A DNA stretch of 64,000 nucleotides from Methanosarcina sp. KYL-1. Its GTDB lineage: Archaea > Halobacteriota > Methanosarcinia > Methanosarcinales > Methanosarcinaceae. Where the stretch lies: the NCBI RefSeq assembly GCF_024372725.1, contig NZ_VOUA01000015.1, positions 27,283-91,282 of the forward strand, in the 5' to 3' direction. The notes under the pieces are model-generated. The model ran no database searches and was not told the origin of the DNA. It saw only the letters and a list, made by a program, of their open reading frames with translations. Below, piece after piece: positions 53,425-62,045 of the stretch (its first letter is position 1; each line of letters opens with the position of its first letter). Both the position numbers and the translations under genes were made by a program.

Positions 53425-56103
53425 TTACACCTTTGTTTTGTACTTCAGCTCCTGAAAGATGATTTTAAACTCGGTTCCCCCGTTCGTGCTGAGTTCGACA
53501 TTCCCGTTAATCTGGTCAACAAGCGTGGTCACAAGCTGGAGCCCGAGGGAATCCGTGTTCCGGAAATCAAGGTCTTCCGGGAACCCTTTGCCATTGTCCC
53601 TGACAACCAGGGTTAACAGGTCCTCTTTGGTTTTATCCTCCCGTATTCCGCCGCTAAGGCCAGCACCATCACAGGTCCTGGTCTCACTCAATTCTTTATC
53701 CTTAACTGCTTCTTTATCCCTGGCCGGCTCTTTATCCTTAGCCACTTCTTTATCTTCTTTATTATTATAATTTGCTCCTTCCCGGGACGGGCTTCCTCCG
53801 TTCCTGTGCAGCTGGATGCGTATTTCCCCGTCCTCATCTTTGGAGAAGGCATGTTTAAGGGCATTTGAAACCAGTTCGTTGATGATGATGCCCAGGGGAA
53901 CGGCTGTGTCCATTCCAAGGAAAACGTTGTCAACATCAAGTTTCAGGCTGACGTTTCCGCCGCCAACGGAATATGATTTGAAGAGGTAATCGGTAAGGTT
54001 TTTAATGTAGTCGGAAAAGTCGACGCTTACCATGTCTTCGGACTGGTAGAGCTTTTCATGGACGAGGGCCATGGACTTGACCCTGTGCTGGCTGTCTTTG
54101 AAAGCTTCCATTACCTTTTTATCGGAGAAGTTTCCGGACTCCAGGTAAAGCAGGGTGGAGATTACCTGCAGGTTGTTCTTGATCCTGTGGTGAATTTCTT
54201 TTTTGTGGATTTCTTCCATCTGCAGGAGGGCTTCTTCGGCTTTTTTATGCTCGGTTATGTCAAGGATGATGCCCTGCAGGTGGATTTCTCCTTTTTCGTC
54301 CCTCTGTATAAAAGTCCTTTCATCCACCCAGCGGATTTCCCCGGCTCTGGTGAAGATCCGGTATTCCGAGGTATAGACATCACAGCCGGACTCCACATTC
54401 CTTGCAAGTTCTTTTTTCATCTTTTCCAGGTCCTCGGGGTGGACTATGTCCGCGTAGAGTATGCGGATGGAAGTGAAGTCTTCGGAGCTATACCCGAACC
54501 TGGTAATGTTTTCCGAAACAAAATCCGCAGGCCAGCCTTCTTCATACTTCCAGAGGAAGACAATAACCGGGCTTTTGTTGATAACCAGCTCCATCTCTTT
54601 TTTAAGTTTATTCGAGTGCTCAAGCTCCATTGCATATTCCAGCAGGGCATTTTCGGTTGCCTTGCGCTGGGTGGTAACCATATCAAGTACCTCGCGGGTC
54701 TCTTCAATCCCGTCCGTAAGGAGTTTGAAGTCTCCCTGCCCATGTACCTTGATTTGCCGCTTGAAATCGGTATTCTGAAAAGCGGTAAGGACCGCGTTTG
54801 AATCATCAATGATCCTGTTGAGGGTCCCGGAGAATTTGTCAAGGGTGTCTCCCAATTCCTTAAACTCCCCCTGCATATCTACTTTGACCCGCTCTTTTAG
54901 TTCCCCTTTTGCAAGGGCGTTGGTCACCCGCATGGTCTCCCTGATGGGGACAACCACGGCATCCAGGATTTCATTCAGGCCCCTGGGGATTTCCCGGAAA
55001 TCAATTTCAACATCCGTGTCTGCCCTTACACCCAGTTCCCCTTTGACCGCGTCCTGGGCAATGCTCTTGAAGTCCTCGACAATTTCATCAATAGGCCTTG
55101 TGATGGACCTGGCAATCATGTAAGCAAGAAAGCCCATGAACAGGATTGAGATTGCAGAGATAATCAGCAACCTGTTCCTGAGGTCAGTAACCCCGGCAAG
55201 CATCTCGTCTTTCGGGACAACCAGAACGAAGGCAAAGTCCCCGGTCTCAACAGGCTCGTAAAACATGATAACGTTCTCACCTGTGGTGGGAGAGGTGACT
55301 TCCATGTGCCCCCCTATTCCTTTCTGGATGTCATCGGCAGCGTTCTGGATTTCTTCCTCGTCAAAATCATGGAGACTTTTTTTTCCGATCCAGTCCTTCT
55401 GTGTCGGGTGGGAGAGGAAGATCCCGGTGTTACTTACCATAAAAGCATACCCGGTATCAAAAGTCCGGATATCGCTTGCAACCTCGTCCACATATTCAAG
55501 GGGGACGTCCACGCCCGCGATCCCTACAAACTTCCCGTCTTTGAAAATAGGGGAGTCGTAGCTCACCATGAATATCCCTTCGTAAAAGTAAGGTTCGGTC
55601 AGGACGTCTTTGCCTGTGGTTTCCGGCAGCTGGTAGTAGTCCGAGGAATCATAATTGACAAGAGGGTCGATAGTCATCGGACCGTTGATCATATTGCAGT
55701 AAGGAACGAACCTGCCTGTTGCATCATGTCCCGGCGCATTTACATATTCGGAATCCCTGCCGTCAAAAGCATCCGGCTCGTATCCTACATAGACCCCTAT
55801 AAGATCGGGGTTCTCTTTAAGGACATTCCTCAGGATATCCATTGTCTCTTCCCGGTCAGAAGTTTCGTACTCAGCCATGGTAAGCGCAAGGGTCCTTGCA
55901 ACAGCCTGGTTGGCCTTCATATTCGCATCAAACTGGTTTGCATAGTTGCTTGCCATTTCAACGGACTTCTGGTAGGCCAGTTTTTCTTCCTGCGAGGTCA
56001 CCGTGCCAATGATGACTGCCGTAGAGACGGCAAGAACCAGAAAAACTCCCACAACAATAAAGAGAACCAGCTTTGACTTAAAGGAGACGTCTTTGAACCT
56101 CAT
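53425..56103 (-). CDS. Sensor histidine kinase 2 (dCache-HAMP-PAS-HisKA_2)
   Basis: 892 residues from the ATG at 56103 with GGGAG nine bases upstream. Same domain order as kinase 1: TM, double Cache, TM, HAMP pair, PAS, HisKA_2 box (EIHHRIKNNLQVISTLLYLE) and ATPase (NELVSNALKHAF, DNGKGFPEDLDFRNTDSLGLQL). In the ATP domain an extra loop with Lys/Glu-rich repeats (DKEVAKDKEPARDKEAVKDKE) has been inserted by short repeats. The receiver gene follows at 3 nt; a FilR1-type regulator lies just upstream on the same strand. Confidence 0.95.
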   Translation of the reverse strand: MRFKDVSFKSKLVLFIVVGVFLVLAVSTAVIIGTVTSQEEKLAYQKSVEMASNYANQFDANMKANQAVARTLALTMAEYETSDREETMDILRNVLKENPDLIGVYVGYEPDAFDGRDSEYVNAPGHDATGRFVPYCNMINGPMTIDPLVNYDSSDYYQLPETTGKDVLTEPYFYEGIFMVSYDSPIFKDGKFVGIAGVDVPLEYVDEVASDIRTFDTGYAFMVSNTGIFLSHPTQKDWIGKKSLHDFDEEEIQNAADDIQKGIGGHMEVTSPTTGENVIMFYEPVETGDFAFVLVVPKDEMLAGVTDLRNRLLIISAISILFMGFLAYMIARSITRPIDEIVEDFKSIAQDAVKGELGVRADTDVEIDFREIPRGLNEILDAVVVPIRETMRVTNALAKGELKERVKVDMQGEFKELGDTLDKFSGTLNRIIDDSNAVLTAFQNTDFKRQIKVHGQGDFKLLTDGIEETREVLDMVTTQRKATENALLEYAMELEHSNKLKKEMELVINKSPVIVFLWKYEEGWPADFVSENITRFGYSSEDFTSIRILYADIVHPEDLEKMKKELARNVESGCDVYTSEYRIFTRAGEIRWVDERTFIQRDEKGEIHLQGIILDITEHKKAEEALLQMEEIHKKEIHHRIKNNLQVISTLLYLESGNFSDKKVMEAFKDSQHRVKSMALVHEKLYQSEDMVSVDFSDYIKNLTDYLFKSYSVGGGNVSLKLDVDNVFLGMDTAVPLGIIINELVSNALKHAFSKDEDGEIRIQLHRNGGSPSREGANYNNKEDKEVAKDKEPARDKEAVKDKELSETRTCDGAGLSGGIREDKTKEDLLTLVVRDNGKGFPEDLDFRNTDSLGLQLVTTLVDQINGNVELSTNGGTEFKIIFQELKYKTKV

Positions 56104-56189
56104 CGTACTAAACTCCCGCATATCGGTGTTTCTGGAAAAGGACAGAGGATGAAACGGCCACCTATCCGGACTTCAATATGCCGGGAGCA

Positions 56190-56987
56190 TTAAACTTCAG
56201 TCACTTCCCGGACGGATTTCCTGTAATGCATGAAAAGCTCCCTGCCCCAGCGAAGCGCACTTGCATCGAAGCTCATCACCTTTCTATGGTCGTATTTTCC
56301 CTGCCTGTCGAAGAGGCAGAGATACATAAAACGGTCGGTGACAGCAATTGTGGGGATGTTAAGGCCCTCCTCACAGACCCCTACAACCGTATTTGGCGAA
56401 TCCAGAAGCGTCCGGAGTTCATCCAGGCAATCGGTTTTCAGCCTCTCGAATACGGGTTCCGTAAGCACGAGTTCCACTTCCGCTTCACTTTCTGCAAGCT
56501 TTGAATAAAGAGAAGAGTAAAGGGGATGGTAGTAAGAAAGGGAACTCAGGATGCACCTGGATTTTGTAAGGTTTTCCGTAAATTCCCTGGGAAGGTCAAA
56601 CATGTGGTTCAGGTCGGGTTCGATTACCATACATTCCCCAAGTTCGCCCAGGCGCATGAACAGGTCATGGGGTATGACACTGGTGTCCCGGCTTGCCCAA
56701 TATTCCTTGTTTTCTTCGATGACCTCAAGTGTGTTAAGGAGAGGGAGCATGTTCCCTACTACCAGTTTTCCGATCTCGGAAAGTTCGTAAGTATCCACTC
56801 TCTGGAGAATTAACTCCTGCTTTTTCAGAATCTTAATTTGAGGCATCATCGCTTTTGAAGTCACGTTAAGAGAAGTCTTTATTTGCTCGATGTCCCGGGG
56901 TCCTTCCATAAGCAAGAGAAGGAGGTTTTTCCTTTTTTCAGAAAGCCATATCGTATCGCATAAAGATGAACTCATTCCTGTGTACAT
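56190..56987 (-). CDS. FilR1/DUF1724-type winged-helix regulator
   Basis: 265 residues with a winged helix (LCDTIWLSEKRKNLLLLLMEGPRDIEQIKTSLNVTSKAMMPQIKILKKQELI) and the FilR1 domain. Paralogue of the regulator at 31913-32869 and of Methanosarcina methyltransferase regulators. It lies 86 nt upstream of kinase 2 on the same strand, so it may be the transcription output of that signalling pair. ATG at 56987 may be leaderless: a GTATTCATTATAAATG sequence precedes it and no ribosome site is seen. Confidence 0.87.
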   Translation of the reverse strand: MYTGMSSSLCDTIWLSEKRKNLLLLLMEGPRDIEQIKTSLNVTSKAMMPQIKILKKQELILQRVDTYELSEIGKLVVGNMLPLLNTLEVIEENKEYWASRDTSVIPHDLFMRLGELGECMVIEPDLNHMFDLPREFTENLTKSRCILSSLSYYHPLYSSLYSKLAESEAEVELVLTEPVFERLKTDCLDELRTLLDSPNTVVGVCEEGLNIPTIAVTDRFMYLCLFDRQGKYDHRKVMSFDASALRWGRELFMHYRKSVREVTEV

Positions 56988-57169
56988 TTATAATGAATAC
57001 TTTTATTAATAACTTCTGTTTTAGAGGGGAGAATAAAGCCGAATAGACTGCTTGCTCCTCAAAAAGGAGAGGCAAAGAGTATTTTAGAGGTCTTTACTTT
57101 CCTGAAAAGAATTTTCACTTTCCCGGTTTAACGGCTCCCGGGCTCATAGGGTAAATCTAAGCTGCCTTT

Positions 57170-57310
57170 CAGGGGTTCATGTGAATTGCTTTTCAAGCCG
57201 TTTAAAATTTCAACGGCATTAAAAAATCCCATCACTCTGGCAATTACTCATTACTCTTTCTTTAACCAAAAAGTTTCGAAACTCCCCCATAGGTTGGGCT
57301 ATATATAATC
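57170..57310. repeat. Diverged direct repeat, copy A
   Basis: Shares with copy B (57721-57863) TCAGG at the start, a GGCATTAAAAAATC block, and CATAGGTTGGGCT (57288-57300) followed by TATATATAATC, which looks like a TATA box. Confidence 0.65.
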
Positions 57311-57682
57311 GAAGTTATAGAACAGAATAGAAATTGGGAATAAAACATCTACCTGGCACTGGCAAATGCCCGGTGGGATACCCAGCAAATTTAAGAGAGA
57401 GTTTAAAACAGAAGTAAAATGGCAAAAGAATAGAATAAAAAATGGCACGAAAAACGGATTAAATAAACGAATTAAAAAGACAAAATTAAGAAAATCGTTG
57501 CATCCTCTAAAAGAAGTGAAAAAAAATATCTCAGAGAGTAATGGAAGGCCCCGGAAGGCATGTGGGAGTGCAGTCCGCCCCTTAAGAGACCTCTTGAGAA
57601 AGAAGGATCAAGGACCTGCTAAACCTCCAAAAAGCAGTTCCCATGCTCCTCCATGAACCCCAGCAAATGCATTACAAATGTG

Positions 57683-57725
57683 CCTGAGGGTTGTGGCAGT
57701 GGGATTTAATGCCACGCCCCTCAGG
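57683..57725. other. Long RNA-type hairpin
   Basis: CCTGAGGGTTGTGGCA and TGCCACGCCCCTCAGG form a 16 bp stem with one mismatch and a 10-base loop. No T tract follows, so it is not an ordinary terminator. It ends at the start of repeat copy B. Confidence 0.6.
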
Positions 57726-57863
57726 TGCCTCCGAATTATCTCTTTTTGAGTTGTTGAAATTTTCAAAGGCATTGAAAAATCTCAGGGCACAGGCAATGCC
57801 TTAAAGCCCTTTCTCGAACCATGTTCAGTAGAAAAAACCTCATAGGTTGGGCTAAATATCATC
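57721..57863. repeat. Diverged direct repeat, copy B
   Basis: Aligns with copy A over about 140 bases; the 13-base block CATAGGTTGGGCT is identical (57841-57853). Confidence 0.65.
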
Positions 57864-58077
57864 AAATGCATAAAGGAAGGTGTCAGGAAATAGTAATACT
57901 GGCTCCTCCTGACGTGATTTGAGGTTCAAAAGAAGGGATAACTTAAGAAACGGGCATATAGGTAAGGCTCATACCCTGGATGTCTGAACGATATGTCTGG
58001 AATCCGGAAAATGTGGGAAACATATCTGAGGGAGATATGGAAACAAATCCGGGACGTAAAAACGAACCTCTAACTGA

Positions 58078-58326
58078 GATATGAGTTTGGGAACTCATCA
58101 ATAGAAAACCAAAAGATAATGGGATATGAGTTTGGGAACTCATCAACGGAAAAACGGGAACAATGGGATATGAGTCTGGGAACTCATCAACGGAAAAACG
58201 GGAAAATAATGGGATATGAGTTTGGGAACTCATCAATGAAAAAACGGGAAAATAATGGGATATGAGTCTGGGAACTCATCAACGGAAAAACGGGAACAAT
58301 GGGATATGAGTTTGGGAACTCATCAC
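58078..58326. repeat. Six-copy array of hairpin repeats, period 44-46 bp
   Basis: Core GATATGAGTTTGGGAACTCA(TCAA) at 58078, 58123, 58167, 58213, 58259 and 58303; intervals of 45, 44, 46, 46 and 44. Each core holds the inverted repeat ATGAGTT-TGGG-AACTCAT (with T to C in two copies). The spacers are also alike (CGGAAAAACGGGAA...AATGG), so this is a tandem satellite, not a CRISPR. Confidence 0.9.
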
Positions 58327-58790
58327 TGAAAAAGAAATCTGTTGGAAATAATAGAAAAACGGTATGTGTAAATTCGACAACTCGCTTAAAAATACCTGAC
58401 CTTTGAGAGGAAACCCAAATCAATGAACTCACCCAAATCGGTGAACTAAACCCAATTAGACTGCCAGGATTCTGCATCGATCCCAGGGAAGAATTGTGGT
58501 GTTGTGGCCACGATTCTGAAATGGCAACCAGAGATCTTGCGGAAACAGCATCAAACCGGGAATACATACATGGCATACCTGGTTTATACCTGGTCTGAAA
58601 TCAACATTCTTTCCAACCCCGAAAAACGTAACTTGAGTAGCAATCATACCTGAATCCAATGAAATCATCTCCTCTCCGACAGATTTCTTTTTTAAATTTT
58701 TTTTTAATTTCTTTTTTAAATTTGTTTAATTACTTCATCATTCCGATTTGCTTATAGTCCCGAAAATAAATATTTACACTTACTTTATAG

Positions 58791-58868
58791 ACGCGGAAAG
58801 CGCGGAAAGCGCGGAAGGATGTGCCCCTATTTTCTTTATTCCGTATTTTCCGTGCTTTCTGTGGTTAA
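58791..58868. repeat. Inverted-repeat intergenic element, copy 2
   Basis: A three-fold CGCGGAAAG repeat is followed 30 bases later by TTTCCGTGCTTTCTGTGG, which pairs with it imperfectly. Resembles the element at 38590-38667 (both end in CCGTG...GTGGTTA). Confidence 0.6.
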
Positions 58869-59064
58869 ACTTTCACTTGAGATTGGTGAAGAAATTTGGG
58901 TCCTTGACTATAACCATCCCGATTTGTTTAACCAACCCGATTTGTTTAACCATCTTGATATTTCAGAGTTGGCCCCAGTTTCCTAATCTTGAGTTTCATA
59001 ATCATGATCTGCTTTCACCTGCTTATTGTTTCAGGCATTCCGGAATCCACCACTGGCAACTGCC

Positions 59065-61641
59065 TCACAGTTTCTGCCTGTACTTCAGTTCCCGGAACCG
59101 GATCCTGAATTCGGTACCCCTGCTCCTGTCAAGTTCGATACTGCCTTCAACCTGGTCCACGAGGGTGTTCACAAGCTGCAGGCCCAGGGAATCAGTTTCT
59201 TTGAAGTCGATATCTTCAGGGAAGCCTTTGCCGTTATCCCTGACAACCAGCGAAAAACATTCTCTGCCTTCCCGGATTCCTTTTACGGAGTCGGCACTTC
59301 CGGTACTTTTGCTGCCCTTTTCCTTTGTCTCCTTTGTTTCCTTTTTGAGACAGATACAAATCTCCCCGTTTTCCCCTTCGGAGAAAGCGTGTTTAAGGGA
59401 ATTCGAGACAAGTTCGTTGATGATGATTCCCACGGGGACGGCCGTATCCATTCCGAGGAAAATATTGTCAACGTCAAGCTTCAACCTGATATCCCCGCTG
59501 CCTACTGAATAGGCCCCGAAAAGGTAATTTGCAAGGTTCTGGATGTAGTCGGAGAAGTCTACGCTTACCATGTCTTCGGACTGGTAGAGCTTTTCATGGA
59601 CAAGGGCCATGGACTTGACCCTGTGCTGGCTGTCCCGGAAGGCTTCGATTACTTTCTCGTCATCAAAGTTTCCGGACTCCAGGTAGAGCAGGGTTGAGAT
59701 TACCTGCAGGTTGTTTTTGATCCGGTGGTGGATTTCTTTCTTCCTGACCTCTTCCATCTGCAAAAGGGCATCTTCGGCTTTCTTATGCTCGGTGATGTCC
59801 AGGACAATCCCCTGCAGGTGGATTTCTCCGGTCTCGTCCCTCTGGATAAAGGTCCTTTCGTGCACCCAGCGGACTTCTCCGGACCTGGTGAGGACCCTGT
59901 ACTCGGAACTGTAGTCTTCAGAGCCGTTTTCCACGTTCCTGCTGAGTTCGACATCTACCTTTTCAAGGTCTTGCGGATAGACGATATCCCCATAGAGGAT
60001 CCTGTTTGAGGTAAAGTCTTCCATTTCATACCCGAGGCGGGTAACGTTTTCCGAGACGAATTCGATAGGCCAGCCTTCCTCATACTTCCACAAAAAGACA
60101 ATTACGGGGCTGTTATTGATTATGCGCTCCATTTCTTCCTTTAACTTGTTGGAGTGCTCAAGCTTCCTGGCATACTCGATCAGGGCCTTTTCTGCCTCCC
60201 TCCTCTGGGTCGTAACCCTGTCAAGGACCAGGCGGGTCTCTTCAATCCCGTCCGTAAGGAGCTTGAAGTCGCCCTGCCCCTGGACCCGGATCGGCCGCTT
60301 GAAGTCGTTGTGCTGAAAAGCAGTAAGGACTGCATTTGAGTCGTCAATGATCATGTTAAGGGTCTCTGAAAACTTATCCAGCGTGTCCTCAAGTTCCCGA
60401 AACTCCCCCTGCACGTTCACTTTGACCCGCTCTTTTAGTTCCCCTTTAGCAAGGGCGTTGGTCACCCGCATGGCCTCCCGAATAGGAACGACCACGGCAT
60501 CCAGGATTTCGTTTAAGCCCCTGGGGATTTCCCGGAAATCGATTTCGACATCCGTATCTGCCCTTACCCCGAGTTCCCCTTTGACCGCATCCTGGGCAAT
60601 GCTCTTGAAGTCCTCAACGATTTTATCGATGGGGCGGGTGATGGACCGGGCAATCATGTAAGCAAGAACGCCCATGAACAGGATTGAAATTGCAGAGATA
60701 ATCAGCAACCTGTTCCGGAGGTCAGTAACCCCGGCAAGCATCTCGTCTTTCGGGACAACCAGGACGAAGGCAAAGTCCCCGGTCTCAACAGGTTCGTAAA
60801 AAAGAATAACGGTCTCGCCTGTGGTTGGGTCCGCAGTTTCCAGGTGCCCGGCAACCCCGTTTTTGATATCAAGGGAGGCTTTGCGGATCTCATCTCCCTC
60901 AAGGTCATAAAGGTTCTTTTTTCCTATCCAGTCCTTATGGGTGGGGTGGGAGAGCAGGATTCCCGTGTTGCTTACCATGAAAGCATATCCTGTGTCAAAG
61001 GTCCGGACCTCGCTTACCACTTCATCCACGTAGTCAAGGGATACGTCCACCCCTCCGATCCCCACAAACTCCCCGCCTTTTATGATAGGGGAAACGTAGC
61101 TTACCATGAAAACCCCTTCATAAAAGTAAGGTTCCGTGAGCACATCATCCATAGTGCTTTTTGGGAGCTGGTAGTAGTCTGAGTTATCGTAATGGAGCAG
61201 GGGTTCGAGAGTAACGGGCCCGTTCATTTTGTTCCAGTAAGGGACGAAACGGCCGGTCTCGTCGTGTGCCGGAGTGTTTGCATATTCCGCATCTTTCCCG
61301 TCAAAGGCATCGGGTTCGAAAGCCACGTAAGTCCCCAGAAGGTTGGGGTTATCGAGGAGCAGGTTTTCCAGAATCAACAGGGCTTCGTCCCGGTCTGCGG
61401 TTTCGTAGCTGGCCATGGTGGTGGAGATAGTCCTTGCTATGGCAAAGTTGGCTTTCATATCCGCATCAAACTGGTTTGCGTAGTTGGAAGCCATCTCAAC
61501 CGACTGTTTGTACGCCAGCTTTTCTTCCTGTGTTGTCACCGTACTGATGATAACAGCCGTGGAAACGGCTAGGACCAGAAAAACCCCAAGCACGGTATAG
61601 AGGATCAACTTCGTTCTCAGCGGGGTATTACTAAGCATCAT
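59065..61641 (-). CDS. Sensor histidine kinase 3 (dCache-HAMP-PAS-HisKA_2), no adjacent receiver
   Basis: About 858 residues; consecutive ATGs at 61641 and 61638 follow GAGGGT, with the second at a better distance. Order as in kinases 1 and 2: TM, double Cache, TM2, HAMP pair, PAS, HisKA_2 box EIHHRIKNNLQVISTLLYLE and ATPase with NELVSNSLKHAF and DNGKGFPEDIDFKETDSLGLQL. Closest to kinase 1 in the sensor half (YVAFEPDAFDG, FYEGVFMVSYVSPIIKGGEF) and to kinase 2 in the HAMP region, which may indicate gene conversion. Unlike the others it has no receiver gene after its stop. Confidence 0.95.
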   Translation of the reverse strand: MMLSNTPLRTKLILYTVLGVFLVLAVSTAVIISTVTTQEEKLAYKQSVEMASNYANQFDADMKANFAIARTISTTMASYETADRDEALLILENLLLDNPNLLGTYVAFEPDAFDGKDAEYANTPAHDETGRFVPYWNKMNGPVTLEPLLHYDNSDYYQLPKSTMDDVLTEPYFYEGVFMVSYVSPIIKGGEFVGIGGVDVSLDYVDEVVSEVRTFDTGYAFMVSNTGILLSHPTHKDWIGKKNLYDLEGDEIRKASLDIKNGVAGHLETADPTTGETVILFYEPVETGDFAFVLVVPKDEMLAGVTDLRNRLLIISAISILFMGVLAYMIARSITRPIDKIVEDFKSIAQDAVKGELGVRADTDVEIDFREIPRGLNEILDAVVVPIREAMRVTNALAKGELKERVKVNVQGEFRELEDTLDKFSETLNMIIDDSNAVLTAFQHNDFKRPIRVQGQGDFKLLTDGIEETRLVLDRVTTQRREAEKALIEYARKLEHSNKLKEEMERIINNSPVIVFLWKYEEGWPIEFVSENVTRLGYEMEDFTSNRILYGDIVYPQDLEKVDVELSRNVENGSEDYSSEYRVLTRSGEVRWVHERTFIQRDETGEIHLQGIVLDITEHKKAEDALLQMEEVRKKEIHHRIKNNLQVISTLLYLESGNFDDEKVIEAFRDSQHRVKSMALVHEKLYQSEDMVSVDFSDYIQNLANYLFGAYSVGSGDIRLKLDVDNIFLGMDTAVPVGIIINELVSNSLKHAFSEGENGEICICLKKETKETKEKGSKSTGSADSVKGIREGRECFSLVVRDNGKGFPEDIDFKETDSLGLQLVNTLVDQVEGSIELDRSRGTEFRIRFRELKYRQKL

Positions 61642-62045
61642 CAACCCTCATTGTCGGTTCCATTCGTTTTTGGGCTGCTGAACAGGGAAAAAGAGAGCAA
61701 TTTTCCACACCTCAAACATTTGAAAAAGATCGGACCTTTATGCAATATTTTATTCCAATCCTTTACGTTATTTATATCTGGACTTCTGCACCTGAGGAAA
61801 AGAAACTGCAATCGAGCTTGTTAAGAGCATTTTAACCAATTTGATGCTCGTCCAATGATAAGGACCTCGATTTTATTCAACTGCAGAAGTCTTGATATAT
61901 ATATTATATGTAATATCTATTTAAGGTATGGCCGAAAAAATTTTGAAAGGAAGAGCGCAGAAGAAAGAAGGGTGCAGAAGTAAGTTTCTGCAACACAATT
62001 CCTTTTACTGCGACACGATTCCTTTTACTGCAACCCTATTATACA
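61642..62045. other. Gap between the kinase 3 start and the permease
   Basis: Contains a repeat (CACAATTCCTTTTACTGC, then CACGATTCCTTTTACTGC) near 61995-62031 and a TATATATTATATG AT run near 61897-61909 that could serve as a promoter of kinase 3. No gene seen. Confidence 0.4.

Larger units (their letters stand above)
56988..59064. other. 2 kb non-coding tract with repeats
   Basis: Holds a diverged pair of direct repeats (57170-57310, 57721-57863), a long hairpin (57683-57725), a six-copy hairpin repeat array (58078-58326), an inverted-repeat element (58791-58868) and T-rich runs near 58680-58730. A Lys/Arg-rich plus-strand frame (57366-57656) lacks a ribosome site. No response-regulator gene follows kinase 3. 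Confidence 0.65.

Noticed and set aside
57366..57656. Lys/Arg-rich protein of 96 residues on the plus strand
   Set aside because: No ribosome site, A-rich stretches explain the lysines, and it lies in a repeat-filled non-coding tract.
58078..58326. CRISPR array
   Set aside because: Repeats of 24 bases with 20-22 base spacers look right at first, but the spacers are near-identical copies (CGGAAAAACGGGAA...), intervals vary, and no cas gene is near.
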